Below, piece by piece: positions 53,407 to 63,345 of a DNA stretch of 64,000 bases. Source of the DNA: Mesorhabditis belari (Eukaryota > Nematoda > Chromadorea > Rhabditida > Rhabditidae); the NCBI GenBank assembly GCA_958450365.1, contig CAUEEP010000022.1, positions 62,001-126,000 on the forward strand, given 5' to 3'. A program made the position numbers and the translations under genes. Position 1 is the stretch's first letter. Every line of letters begins with the position of its first letter. Below the pieces are notes generated by a model. That model searched no databases. It saw only the letters and a list, made by a program, of their open reading frames with translations, and was not told the DNA's origin.

Positions 53407-53732
53407 ATGTTGTGTCCGATTTAGATTTCCGTCCGATTTAGATTCAATCTAAATCTTATATAGATTGAACAATAATATAAACATGCTTAATATATGTTCT
53501 TAAGCGTTTTCTGTAGTTTTCTGCATTTTTCAAAGGTCTTTTATTGACTATTTCATAGTTGGGTTTTCTTTTCAGAAAAAGGTAGTAAAACAGAAAAAGA
53601 CAGTAACCCTTTGAACAGACCTTTGAAAAATGCAGAGAACTACAGAAAACGCTTAAGAACATATATTAAGCATGTTTATATTATTGTTCAATCTATATAA
53701 GATTTAGATTGAATCTAAATCGGACACAACAT
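53407..53732. mobile_element. MITE family 1, copy 2
   Basis: Same ends as 1470-2054 (ATGTTGTGTCCGATTTAGAT and complement), flanked by ATATAT-type sequence; it lacks the nested central palindrome of copy 1. Confidence 0.85.
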
Positions 53733-53877
53733 ATATATAGATACTTTATCCAGGACCTGAAATAAAGTGTGCTAGATTTAAGATTAAAGCACATGAATTC
53801 ATACACATAACACGAAAAGGGCCGATAAAAAGAAACACGATATAATATATGTAAAATGTGGATAGCACAGATAACGT

Positions 53878-54110
53878 CAAGGATCCACTAGAGCTTCAAG
53901 ATCAAGATCACCTACAGATAATTTAAAGGTTTTGAGACTATTGGACTCTCTCAAAACTCTGGGGAGTCGATTCCACGAATTTCCGCTAAATGACTTGATT
54001 TGATCGATTTTAGATTTAGATTGGATACATGAATTGCTAATTGTAAAAGCAAACCTTGAATTCCGTTCGAGATCTGGTACACCAGATCTAAACGTTCGGG
54101 ATCTGGTACA
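53878..54110 (-). pseudogene. Non-LTR retrotransposon RT C-terminal tail
   Basis: Minus strand: SFSGNSWNRLPRVLRESNSL, then KTFKLSVGDLDLEALVDP and a stop. The pattern F..xxWNxLPxxLRxxxSLxxFK is typical of the C-terminus of CR1/RTE/Jockey-type reverse transcriptases. Catalytic domains are absent. Confidence 0.6.
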
Positions 54111-54199
54111 CCAGACTCCAGAACTTTCCTCAAAACAGATCTCAAAACGCTTAAAAAAGAGTTCAAAGTTTACGCTAACCTTAAAAAGATAAATTTGCA

Positions 54200-54921
54200 T
54201 TTTGAATGATCGGTGGGGTAAAGTTACGATACAATTCTAATTGTAAGATTCTAAAACAAAGCCCCAAATTTAGATCCTTGAGCTCGACTTTCAGAAAACT
54301 CCTTGGGGAGTCACAATTCGAGAATCGATACTTTCACTCAACACAACAATTCCCGCTTCTCGAGAACAAATAAAACAGCGAAATTGGATTTTGATGAGAG
54401 TTTCAGAGAAAAGTTTTGGTTTAATTCCCCAAATGCCTGCTTTCTACTTAATAAATCGAATCCATATTCCAGCATAAAATTAGAGAAATAACTAGGAAAT
54501 AAACTAGAGAAAGTGAACGGAGAAAGGATCGTTTAGAGGGAAAGTCCGGTGAAAGAACTTTATTAAAGTAGAGGTTTATTCGAGTTGTTGACACTAGTGT
54601 TATTTTTCTAGCTGTTTTTGTTTTCTTTTTACAAGGCTTCTAACACTTTTCGGTACTACGCCGATTGGGAAGGGGCAATTTTTTTCCTTCAAATATCATT
54701 TTCTAATGTAGTTTTTCATGCTGAATCCGAATTTCAACATCTCAAGCTGGAAAATGCGCTTTCACCACAAAAAAACTTGAAAATTGTGCATTTTTAAGGA
54801 TTTTCGTTAACTTTAGATGGTTTCCCATGGTAATTTGTGGCTCTAAAGAGGACCGTTGGGTTGGAGATTTACTTTGGCAAAGCCTTTCACTTGCATTGGT
54901 AGAGTAATGTGACCTGATCTC
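54200..54921. other. Non-coding spacer
   Basis: AT-rich; no coding exon or element terminus identified. Confidence 0.35.
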
Positions 54922-55250
54922 AGAAATTCAAGAAGACATTGCCTACGAATTCTTGTTTCCACAAGAACTCGTTGATGTAATCGGTGTAGCGTTGATTGGA
55001 GCGAACATTGATTCCGTTGGGTCGTTTGATCATTGACTTCTTGAAACAAGACCACATTGATTCAACGTTTCGTGTGTGGGTACCATTGATAGGGTTGACG
55101 AAGTTGAGACGATTGACCGTCAAGTGTTGATACACCATACGGAAAATGTTGCCAGCGCCAGTATATGCCCTCCAAAAATCGCTGTAGATGTTGGAAATCC
55201 TCCGAGGCCTTAGATGGACTCTCCTTATAGGATAGTGAAGCTAAGAGTGA
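54922..55250 (-). pseudogene. Merlin / IS1595-type transposase C-terminal half
   Basis: Minus strand frame: NIYSDFWRAYTGAGNIF, HLTVNRLNFVNPINGTHTRN, VESMWSCFKKSM, then YTDYINEFLWKQEF and a stop. This follows the IS1595/ISXO2 pattern YSDxWxAYxxL, HxxVNHxxxFVxPxxGxHTxxIExxW, YxxEFxWR, found in eukaryotic Merlin transposons. The N-terminal half is in other frames or lost. The C-terminal frame itself is open. Confidence 0.75.
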
Positions 55251-55333
55251 GCTCGCAGTGAAGTACACTGTAGAGGCGACGACTTCGGATCCCAAAAGGT
55301 GGTCTAAGACGCATTTTCCCAAGCTCCCACTAT

Positions 55334-56111
55334 GAAATTTGTGATTTCGTGAAAAAAAACTACCTCAGAAAAAGTCATTTTGAAAAAAATATAGTGGCCC
55401 CCAACTCCACAAGTACCAATTCTTCGCAGAAAGCGAAGAAATTTGAATGGTAACCAATTTAGCAGTCTTGAACAGTTTGTTCTTTGTAGGTATGGGGGTC
55501 GCCAAATCCACTCAATGGATACAAACGCAAAAGTGATCAAGCAAGAATCGGCCAAGAATCGGAACTATAAAGGACTCTTATTTTCTGTTGATGATGCCAA
55601 AAAGGTACCAAAATTTTTATCTCTATCTATTTAAGTCTTAAATAATCACTGAAATGTTTAGTTGACGCTTGCTGATTCGACTTTCGATGTTGTACTCGAT
55701 AAAGGAACTCTCGCTGCAATGTTGCCGCAACCCGCTGATGAACAAAAAGAAATGCTTTCAAAAATGTTTTCTAAAGTTGCACGGTAAATTTGATTATATA
55801 AATGTGCTCATCCAGATTTTAGAGTACTGAAGCCAATGGGACGATATCTTATTGTGACACTTGCACAAGAGCACATTCTTGATTTTTGGCTAAAAGAATT
55901 AAGGTTTGTTCGCTTTGTAAAAAGTAAAACATAATATTTCAGTGAAATATGTATTTTGAAAGTTCACAAAGTGAATTCAACTCGTGGCCTTTGAATGCCT
56001 GTCTTCGTTCTAGTCGCCACAAAATTGTTCAAACCACTAACGATGGCAAGGGGTTTTTGTTTTTTAACTACCTATTTGAAACAAAGCATCGGAGCGTGTC
56101 GTTTTAAATAA
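55334..56111 (+). pseudogene. METTL13-like class I methyltransferase, probably defective
   Basis: Exons: about 55334-55449 (5' end uncertain), 55490-55604, 55662-55783, 55823-55903, 55943-56111, with introns of 39-57 nt in phase. KKFEWYG spans intron 1 and matches the start of METTL13/EEF1AKNMT; NAKVIKQ, STFDVVLDKGTLAAM and GRYLIVTLAQEHIL follow in the same order as in that family, which methylates eEF1A. The 40-50 residues between FEWYG and NAKVIKQ that should hold the SAM-binding GxGxS motif are missing, and TGA (55992-55994) interrupts the frame just before MPVFVLVATK. Both point to loss of function. The only copy in the window; it may be a paralogue. Confidence 0.68.
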
Positions 56112-56142
56112 AAATTTAAATTTGTATTTAAGGTTCGAATAA
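56112..56142 (+). promoter_or_regulatory. Intercistronic region, possible trans-splice site
   Basis: Only 31 nt separate the METTL13-like stop from the PP1-like ATG. AATAAA overlaps the upstream stop (56107-56112), and TTTGTATTTAAG ends at 56132, ten bases before the ATG. This spacing is like that of nematode operons, where the downstream mRNA is capped by a spliced leader; that is inferred. Confidence 0.45.
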
Positions 56143-57874
56143 ATGGGAAGCAACACATCAAAAATTATTCCTCCAGATTCACATTTGCTACTCGGCTTGA
56201 TTCTGATCTACGTGTTCAATTGGCTATTTTTTCAATGTCATCGATTCAGGAGGCCAAAAATTTGGTATGTTTTTGCGAGGGATTTTATTTCACGAAACTG
56301 TTTAGTTAAAAGAATGCGTGTTTTTTGTATACTGAGTATTGATTATTTATCACACAAAATATTCAACTTTTACAAACCAAACTGAATCACTTTAGCCAAA
56401 TGACGTCCAATCGTTGGCACACCGAATTGTTCGTCGTCTTATGAAAGGAGAAACGATGGCATCATTCAGTGATGATGAGGTATCATTTAAGTACTCGTAT
56501 CAATTTTTTTTGACCTTATTAAGATCTACGTGATCCTCGAGGCAGTTCGTCGTGTTCTTTTGTGTCAATCAGCATTCATCGAGGTTTACATCTTTCTTTG
56601 TTTTGCAATGCAATAATATCCAGTTCAGATGACCGCTCCATTAGTCATTTTTGGGGATATCCATGGCCAATTCCACGATCTTCTTCGCTTCTTTAAGGTT
56701 CCATATGAAACGCTTACTTTTACTTATATGAAAGTTTAGGTTGTCGGCTCACCACCAAAAACAAAGTGTCTCTTTCTCGGAGACTACGTCGATCGTTGTG
56801 GAAAATCTTTGGAGGTTCAAAGCAAATAGTTTCTTTTATCGATTTACGTTTTAGGTGATCATGCTACTTCTTTCATTAAAGCTCCTTTATCCGTCGAAAA
56901 TTGAATTGTTGCGAGGGAATCACGAGTGTGCAAAGGTAAATGATTGTTGCAATGTTAAAATTTGCTTAAATTTAGATCAATCGCTCTTATGGTTTTTACG
57001 AGGAATTAAGAAGGAAAAGAACGGTTCGAATGTGGAAAGTCTTTCAAGGGGTAACATATCTGGTGTTAATTATTTATTTTCTTAAGGTGTTTAATGAGCT
57101 TCCGCTATGTGCATTGGTCAGCAAGCGAATTTTTTGTATGGTGAGACTTTGACGATTTAATCAAGTGACTTTTTTGCATTTTAGCATGGTGGAATCTCGC
57201 CTCATATCACTTCATGGGATATAGTTCGACAACTTAAGGCAATATTAAGTTTACTTTGAAGCCAATCGTTTATTTAGAAACCTCAAACCGTGAAAGAATG
57301 TGACGAGGGAATTGCTCTTGATTTGATGTGGGCCGATCCAACTCAAGATACGTGTGGATTCGTTCCCAATATGGTCAGTTAAACATATAGGTATGAGCTG
57401 TATTTTTTTCAGTTCCGATCGGTGTCCTACTTGTTTGGTGATGATGCTGTGAAACAATTCTGTGCTAAACTTAACGTCGATATGATTGTTCGAGCACACG
57501 AACTTGTTATGGTTGCTTAAAAGCTATATTTCAAAGCACTTTGGTTTTAGGATGGCCATGCAATTCAGGCTGATGGTCAACTTTGTACGATTTTCACAGC
57601 ACCTAACTATTGTGGAACGGATCGGAACTCTGGATCGGTCTGAAATTTTGATAAAACATTAAATTTTCTTTTCAAGGTTATGCGTGTCACTAAAACTTTG
57701 CAAGTCAGTTTCGAAACAATGCGACCAAAGACGATTCTCCCTAATACTTTGGACAAACGCCGAAAAGCTCTACTCGAAAAATTAACGCGCTCGGACCCAA
57801 CCGCTAAAAGCCCCATGCCACAACATAAAGGTTTGCCGCTGCTGTTTAATGCTTAATATTTTCATTACAGTTTA
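56143..57874 (+). CDS. PP1-like serine/threonine phosphatase, 15 exons
   Basis: Exons: 56143-56211, 56250-56264, 56396-56479, 56524-56583, 56629-56697, 56740-56814, 56855-56935, 56976-57050, 57087-57140, 57185-57238, 57278-57373, 57413-57511, 57551-57637, 57677-57830, 57870-57874; 1077 nt, 358 residues. PPP-family motifs: GDIHGQ (85-90), GDYVDR (113-118), RGNHEC (144-149), HGG (195-197) and RAHE (271-274), so all metal ligands are present. Closest in layout to PP1 but diverged (GDYVDRC for GDYVDRG). The start MGSNTSK fits an N-myristoylation signal; a hydrophobic stretch follows. The first 13 introns are all phase 0 and mostly 36-45 nt; one (57239-57277) begins GC. Exon 2 (15 nt) is the least certain. 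AATAAA at 57941. Confidence 0.87.
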
Positions 57875-58045
57875 GTGCTACTGAGAAGCTCTTATTAACC
57901 CAAGGCAACTCGTGAATTTATATCGTTAGATTGCGCGCTGAATAAATTTTTTAAAATCATAATTCTTTTGGTTTTTCATCGATATTGAACAAATAAGTGT
58001 TCCAAGTACGTTAATAACAAGGTAACAATACATCAACAGCACATA

Positions 58046-58554
58046 CCGTATTCTCTCTAATAATAGTGCACTCTTTAATAGTAGTGCACTCTCTAATAGT
58101 ATTGCGGTTCAGGAGGGGGTTGAAAAAATAGTAGTGCACCCACGAAAATTTGAATTTCTGGTGCTTCTTTTTCATCTAAACCTTTTTGACTTTATGTTTA
58201 TGTGACATTCTAAAGCTATTCAAGCAAGCAAAAGTGAGGTTTTTTTATTCATTTATTAACTATTCTTCACATGAAAAAGTTAGCAAAAAATCTAAAATTG
58301 TTGTGCAAAGGGCAAAAACATCTTTTTGTTGTTTGTCAACACACAAATTGTCAACTCGCCGGCCCACAACTGTATGTCAAAAGGAACCAAAGGAGTACGT
58401 GAAAGAGTTGCAAGAATTTTTGGAACAAATCTTATATCTGTCTTACTTTGGTAAATGATAAAACTCTTTAATAGTAGTGCACTCTTTAATAGTATTGCGG
58501 TCCAGGAGGGGGTTGAAAAAATAGTAGTGCGCACTACTATTAGAGAGAATACGG
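58046..58554 (+). mobile_element. Pogo-type element with transposase remnant, copy D (509 bp)
   Basis: Ends CCGTATTCTCTCTAATAATA and TATTAGAGAGAATACGG, TA flanked. It encodes RRPTTVCQKEPKE, then EFLEQILYLSYFGK, as in copy C at 29835-30177 but with an extra 166 bp. It lies between the two phosphatase genes. Confidence 0.83.
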
Positions 58555-58998
58555 TAAATGATAGCTAAAGGTTGTTTTGAAAAGAAGGAAAAAAAGAATT
58601 TTGGTGCTTACCAAGTTGTGGAAGCCGTTAAGGCGAGTTTCACACAGAATGTCATTGTAATTATAGTGCTCTGTCTCAAAAAAATTACGGTAATTTGCAA
58701 GGTACTTTGTTCCGCATCGCTGTCACAATTTTTTTGAACATTTTTTCCATCAGCAGTACTGATTTATCTTTTGAATATTTCCTCTAGATGGATCGACTGG
58801 CCACCTCTTAACCTTTCAAATGATAGATCATCCATTAAACCCTCCTCTAGTGAACCTACCTACCTAAGTAGACAGTTAAATCTTCGACTAATCTGAAAAA
58901 GAATTCAAATTCTTTCCGTTCTGACCAACTTTTCGAGTCTTTTTTATTGTTTCCTTTTTACTCAACAATGGCTCTTTGATTATAGGTGATCATCAGAA
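58555..58998. other. Upstream region of the PTP-like gene
   Basis: AT-rich. A TTTTTACTCAAC stretch near 58955 and ATTATAG before the ATG could serve as a leader splice site. Nothing else recognised. Confidence 0.35.
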
Positions 58999-61401
58999 AT
59001 GGATCTCAATCGAGAACAGCTTCGAACGATTGTTAGTTTACATTTTCTTTTAACCTTTGCAATACTTTTAGACTGGTGGTGGCCGGGGTGCCAAAATTGA
59101 ACGTGTGCTCTCTATTGCTAGCTTTGTCGGTGAATTCGATCAGCTAAATCATCATCACTCGTGGGATTTAGAAAAGTGTTTTTAACTATAACATGTTCAG
59201 AGTGCTCAATGTGTCTTCTGGATTTAACGCTAAATACGATTTTTTTGGATATCGCGATCTGATCGAGCCCAAAACTATCAAGAAGAAGCGCAGCCAGTAA
59301 GTTTTTGTTTCGAAAACGCATTTACTTTAAATGTTCAGGAGTATGGAACAACCACGTAGTATTCCTTTTGGCGTGAACAAAGCAAAGCCTACGGTATGCA
59401 TTAGTTTAAATGGATAAAGCGACAATCTTTGCTGTTTAGAAAGGTCCAAGCTTTTTCTTCAAATCGCCTGCTTTAAATCAAAAACCTAATACCCAGAGCA
59501 ATCGTCAAGGATCGGTATGATTTTATTTTACGACAGCTCGAAGTGATATTTTAGTCCCAAACAAGTGGAAGCTCTAATATTGGGAAGAATGAGACTTTGA
59601 ACAACTTCATGGAAAAACAAATTGACTTAAAAAGTATGATGATGCGCCTAGTCGCCTTCTTTCATTCGGTTTCCATTGATAAAGATCAACAACGAATCCA
59701 TGGAGAATGTTAGTATTCGTTTTACGTTGTCGTTAAATTGACAGTTTAGATTATAACAACATTTACCTTGGCAAGCGGATGTTTGGTCCAGCAAGAAAGC
59801 AAAAGTTTTTAAGCACGATTACGGGTGGCATGGAACGGCGGTATTTGAAACGAGTCTATTAAAAGCTATTTGTTATTTAGATTCGAGATTCTCGACAGTC
59901 AGGTTGAATATCAACCATTCACCCATATTTGGTCTGATAGAAATCCAGGAAAATGCCGTAATCCTCGTAAGCTTAATTTAGTTTATATGCTAAAGCAATA
60001 GTTTAGAAGTTACATGCAAGGATGATAGCCGAGTAGAACTATTGAATGTTGCTGGCACAGAAGCTACTTTCATTCACGCAAACTTGGTTGGAAACTTTGA
60101 TTATCCTTTTTTTAAAAAGCAAGTTTTAGATTAAAGGAGGGCCGCTTTTCAACTCTTTCATTTTAACTCAAGCTCCCTTAGAGAACACTATCGGTAATAG
60201 CGTTTCGGTTTTGCATCTAATATGTTTTAGGTGATTTCTGGCAAATGGTTTGGAGCAAAAAGAGCCCATACATTTTCATGCTAATTGGTAAAGATGATAC
60301 TTCTCGATGTGCATCATATTGGCCCAAGTAACACATTACACAGAAGTTAAGGAATAATTTTCTTTCAGACTCAAAGGTTCGCAATACAAAGTTCAATACA
60401 AAGGGCAGCACAAAGATGATGACCTTTTAATTGTCAACTTGGGTGTGGATGAAGCCACTGATCCGCTATTTTGCGTAAAAAATTGTGTTCGTAAAATTAA
60501 TTGAAAGTTTAGGTGACTTATTTGGAAATCCGTCATCTTGCAACCAAAACTTCATTTTTATTGGAACATTGGCAGGCCGATATGAATGATGCAAAGGATC
60601 TTGAAGTAAGAAAAATATAGGTCTGTTTCTACTAAATATTCTTAGGCCCCACTGCGTTTGCTTCACGTCTCCAGAAACTGCTCTGAACCAGTAATTGGTA
60701 AGCCAGCCAGCTTTGCAATAACCAAACTTTCTAGCGATTGTCTGTATCTCGGTTTAAATTTCAGTTATGGATCACTTGGGGATTAGTCGTGCTGGATGTT
60801 TGGTTTCCATCGAAACAGCAATTTGCAGTTTGCTGCGTGGTCCAGCTTATAAGGTTAGTATTTTCAAGTTTTCAGTTCTTTATCAACCTGTTTAGCATAC
60901 TATTTATTCGGCAATCCAATTTGTAAGATCGCAACGCCCGTTCTGTGTTGAAACACCAATTCAGGTAGCTGGATTTTTTTATGGAAAAGCAATAATTTGT
61001 TTTAGTACATTTACATAACAAGATGTGTTGCTCGCTTCTTTGAACATCTGGTTGGCGAAATTCCCATGCTTCAAGAAAATTACCAACAATGGCTGGAACA
61101 CCGAGCCATGCGAATGTTTTTGGACTTTGATGGATCGGTAGACTTTTTTTATTGCAGCTTCTGATGTTTTTTTAGCTTTCGGGACACGCTATGCTGAGTC
61201 CTAGAGTGGACCCGGATCTTCTTAAACAAGTAAAATGCTAATATTTTGTCTGATAATCTTGAAATTTAGGTTAGACGACCGCCACGAAGTAACCTTAAGT
61301 GCGAAGCTGCTTCTGGAATGGGAGAATTACCACTGACGCTCACCTCGATTACCCGAAGCGAAGTCTTTCCAAATAAATATCCATCTGGAAAGAAATACTA
61401 A
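58999..61401 (+). CDS. Protein-tyrosine-phosphatase-like protein with inactive P-loop (pseudophosphatase), 19 exons
   Basis: Exons: 58999-59031, 59072-59160, 59201-59296, 59339-59393, 59440-59514, 59555-59708, 59750-59840, 59881-59966, 60007-60086, 60130-60193, 60231-60327, 60369-60474, 60513-60605, 60646-60697, 60765-60853, 60896-60964, 61006-61137, 61176-61229, 61270-61401; 1647 nt, 548 residues. The PTP fold is clear: ATFIHANL, FILTQAPLENTIGDFWQMVW and FVRSQRPFCVETPIQY match the YINAN, QGP...DFWRMVW and lR.qR...VQ..QY blocks. The P-loop reads VMDHLGISRAG (391-401) where active enzymes have VHCSAGIGRTG: the catalytic Cys is Asp393, Arg399 is kept. The WPD loop reads WQAD (362-365). It is therefore expected to bind rather than hydrolyse phosphotyrosine. 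The N-terminal 150 residues are unrecognised. AATAAA at 61490. Confidence 0.85.
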
Positions 61402-61659
61402 TTTTTTTGGTGTATACGTCTTTTTCTGTGCTATATGGTTTATTTTGTGAGTTGAATTTGTACTTTTTTGGTATACCTATGTCTGCTGAAATAAATGGGC
61501 TAATTCAACGAATTCTAATTTTTTATTTGCCGCGAAGCGGCCTTTGAATCTCTGTGACTTTGAATTTGGCGGCGGTCCGTTAGTTATGAACCCGGAGCGA
61601 TGAATCCTGAATATCTTGGATCCGGTTACATTTTATCTTTAATTTTGTTATGTAGAGAG

Positions 61660-62738
61660 TTTAGGATGGTGGGCGCCATGAGGAACTTGAAGAAAATGTT
61701 GAGCTATCAGTTCGAAGAACCGTGTCAACAATTACGCAGAAAAAGTAGGAGATTTTTCCAGGGAATAATTTTTTCTTTAGCAGGGAATTTATGACTCCAA
61801 GCATGAGTAATGCAAACGATTTCAAAACAGCTGGAGGGAGCAAAATTGACAACGGAATGTGTAACATGACAAATGTCTTTTTCGTTGCTAGGCTAAAGGA
61901 TCCAAGTGTTATCTTCATTGATGAGGTCACTAAAACCGAAATTGAAGTATCGGTCAAACTTAAAAAGAATCTTCAAGAAGGCTGTGACTAGCAAACTGTT
62001 TATTTAAAATACATTTAGGATTAAAATCGAATTTTTGGTTCAGCTTGATGGTGTCGCAACTTCTGCTGAAGAAAGACTTCTGGTTTTTGGAGCAACCAAT
62101 CGGTGGTAAAAAAAGCTAAACGTTTGTAAGGGTTCGCCCGACAAATTTAGACCACAAGAACTGGACCTGGCAGCACCACGACGTTTTGCAAAAAGACTTT
62201 ACGTACCATTGCTAGAGGAGTTATCTAGGAGACAAATGGTTAGTGTTTTTTTTACCTTGTCTATTTTGGCTTCAGGTTGAAAACTCCCTCCGGCAAAATG
62301 TTCACAGCATTCCGGAACTTGGTGAAATTGCACAGATAACTAGAGGTTAGTTGGCCAACTCTTGATTTTGATTGAGATATTTGTAATCTTAGGGTATTCT
62401 GGAGCCGATATGTGAAACTTATGTAGTGAAGCAGCTATGGGTCCAATCAGGGATATTGTTAATGGCTCGAAGTATGACATTGAGACAGTGCCGATTGAAA
62501 ATGTAAGCTTGGTTTCTGTATGCCTAAACAAAAAACATGATTTAGATCCCCTTATCTCAATTTTTGATTTTCGTGGGGCATGTTATGTCGTTCGGTCAAC
62601 AGTAATGAAAAAAGATTTAAAGGTAAAGAATATGAGGGTACAGGGTATAATTATCTTTAGGCCTATCATGAATGGGACAAGAAATTTGGTTGTTTACCCA
62701 CACCCAACGACGATGGTGAAGAAAGTGAAGATTCTTAA
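61660..62738 (+). pseudogene. Fidgetin-like (FIGNL1) AAA ATPase, degenerate copy
   Basis: Segments in order: FFVARLKDPSVIFIDE (Walker B, 61881-61924), [12 protein letters not shown] and [10 protein letters not shown] (62020-62104), PQELDLAAPRRFAKRLYVPL (from 62153), VENSLRQNVHSIPEL (from 62276), YSGADM and NLCSEAAMGPIRDIV (from 62394), IPLISIFDFRGACYVV (from 62545), AYHEWDKKFGC to the TAA at 62738. This is the C-terminal AAA domain of fidgetin-like 1, a microtubule-severing/recombination-related ATPase. Faults: no Walker A sequence found upstream, the stretch after FIDE is in the wrong frame, and TGA (62413-62415) lies inside GADM-NLC. Probably a pseudogene, although later introns still splice in frame. 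Confidence 0.75.
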
Positions 62739-63030
62739 AATACTTGTGTTTATTAAAACAATCAGTTGTTTGTTCTAACATGATACTTCCAAGCATTTTT
62801 CTTTTTGCAGCTTGTGTGTGTCTGCTTCTTTTTTTATATTGAGTGGTTTGGAAAAATTTACCTATGCGATAAATATAAGAAAAAAATGTTGAATTTTACG
62901 GTAAAAGTTGCACCTCGAGGGCCGAATTCGCAAATGTTTGAGCAAGAGGACAGAGATTTGGGTAGTTGGTGGTTGGTACTTGAAAAAGTTACGTTAATAT
63001 TTATGAAAAGAACACCTTATTTTATTACCT
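62739..63030. other. Spacer between convergent genes
   Basis: AT-rich; the plus-strand frame at 62805-63041 has no recognised domain or splice support. Confidence 0.35.
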
Positions 63031-63031
63031 T

Positions 63032-63345
63032 TATCGCTTGAAAGCTGCTGCGCCGGCTTGCTGAAGTTCAGATCTGATAATCGATTGAAAATTTTGTCTA
63101 GCGTTCTTTCTATCTCGTCGGTTACACTATGCTCACTTTCCTCAAGGGTAGAAATAAAAATTGCACCATAATGAAAAGAAGCTTTTTTAGTATTTTGTTG
63201 CGTCTCCTTGCACTTTAATGAATTGTGATTGCATTCCAATCGATCGCCTTTTTCGTTCAATTGCAGCACTACCACCGGCTTTCCACCGTCATCGCCTCGT
63301 TTTGGATGTTTCGGATTGAAAGACGAATCTGAATTTGCTCTCAAC
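63032..63345 (-). CDS. Internal exon of an unrecognised minus-strand gene
   Basis: An acceptor AAATAG precedes 63345 and a donor AAAG|GTAATA follows 63032 on the minus strand; the frame between is open and coding-like (PKHPKRGDDGGKPVVVLQLN near the start, ESEHSVTDEIERTLDKIFNR near the end). GGKPVVV recalls the segment before the catalytic domain of polypeptide GalNAc-transferases, but the rest does not match, so I assign no function. Neighbouring exons are outside the window or not recognised. Confidence 0.45.

Noticed and set aside
56143..56385. PP1-like exon 1 as a separate 80-residue membrane protein
   Set aside because: Splitting it at two good small introns joins in phase to the PP1-like exons, and the tail of the uninterrupted frame is AT-rich intron sequence.
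20605..62415. Reassignment of UGA to tryptophan in this organism
   Set aside because: At the METTL13-like and FIGNL1-like sites homologues do not have Trp, and TGA ends several other frames in normal positions.
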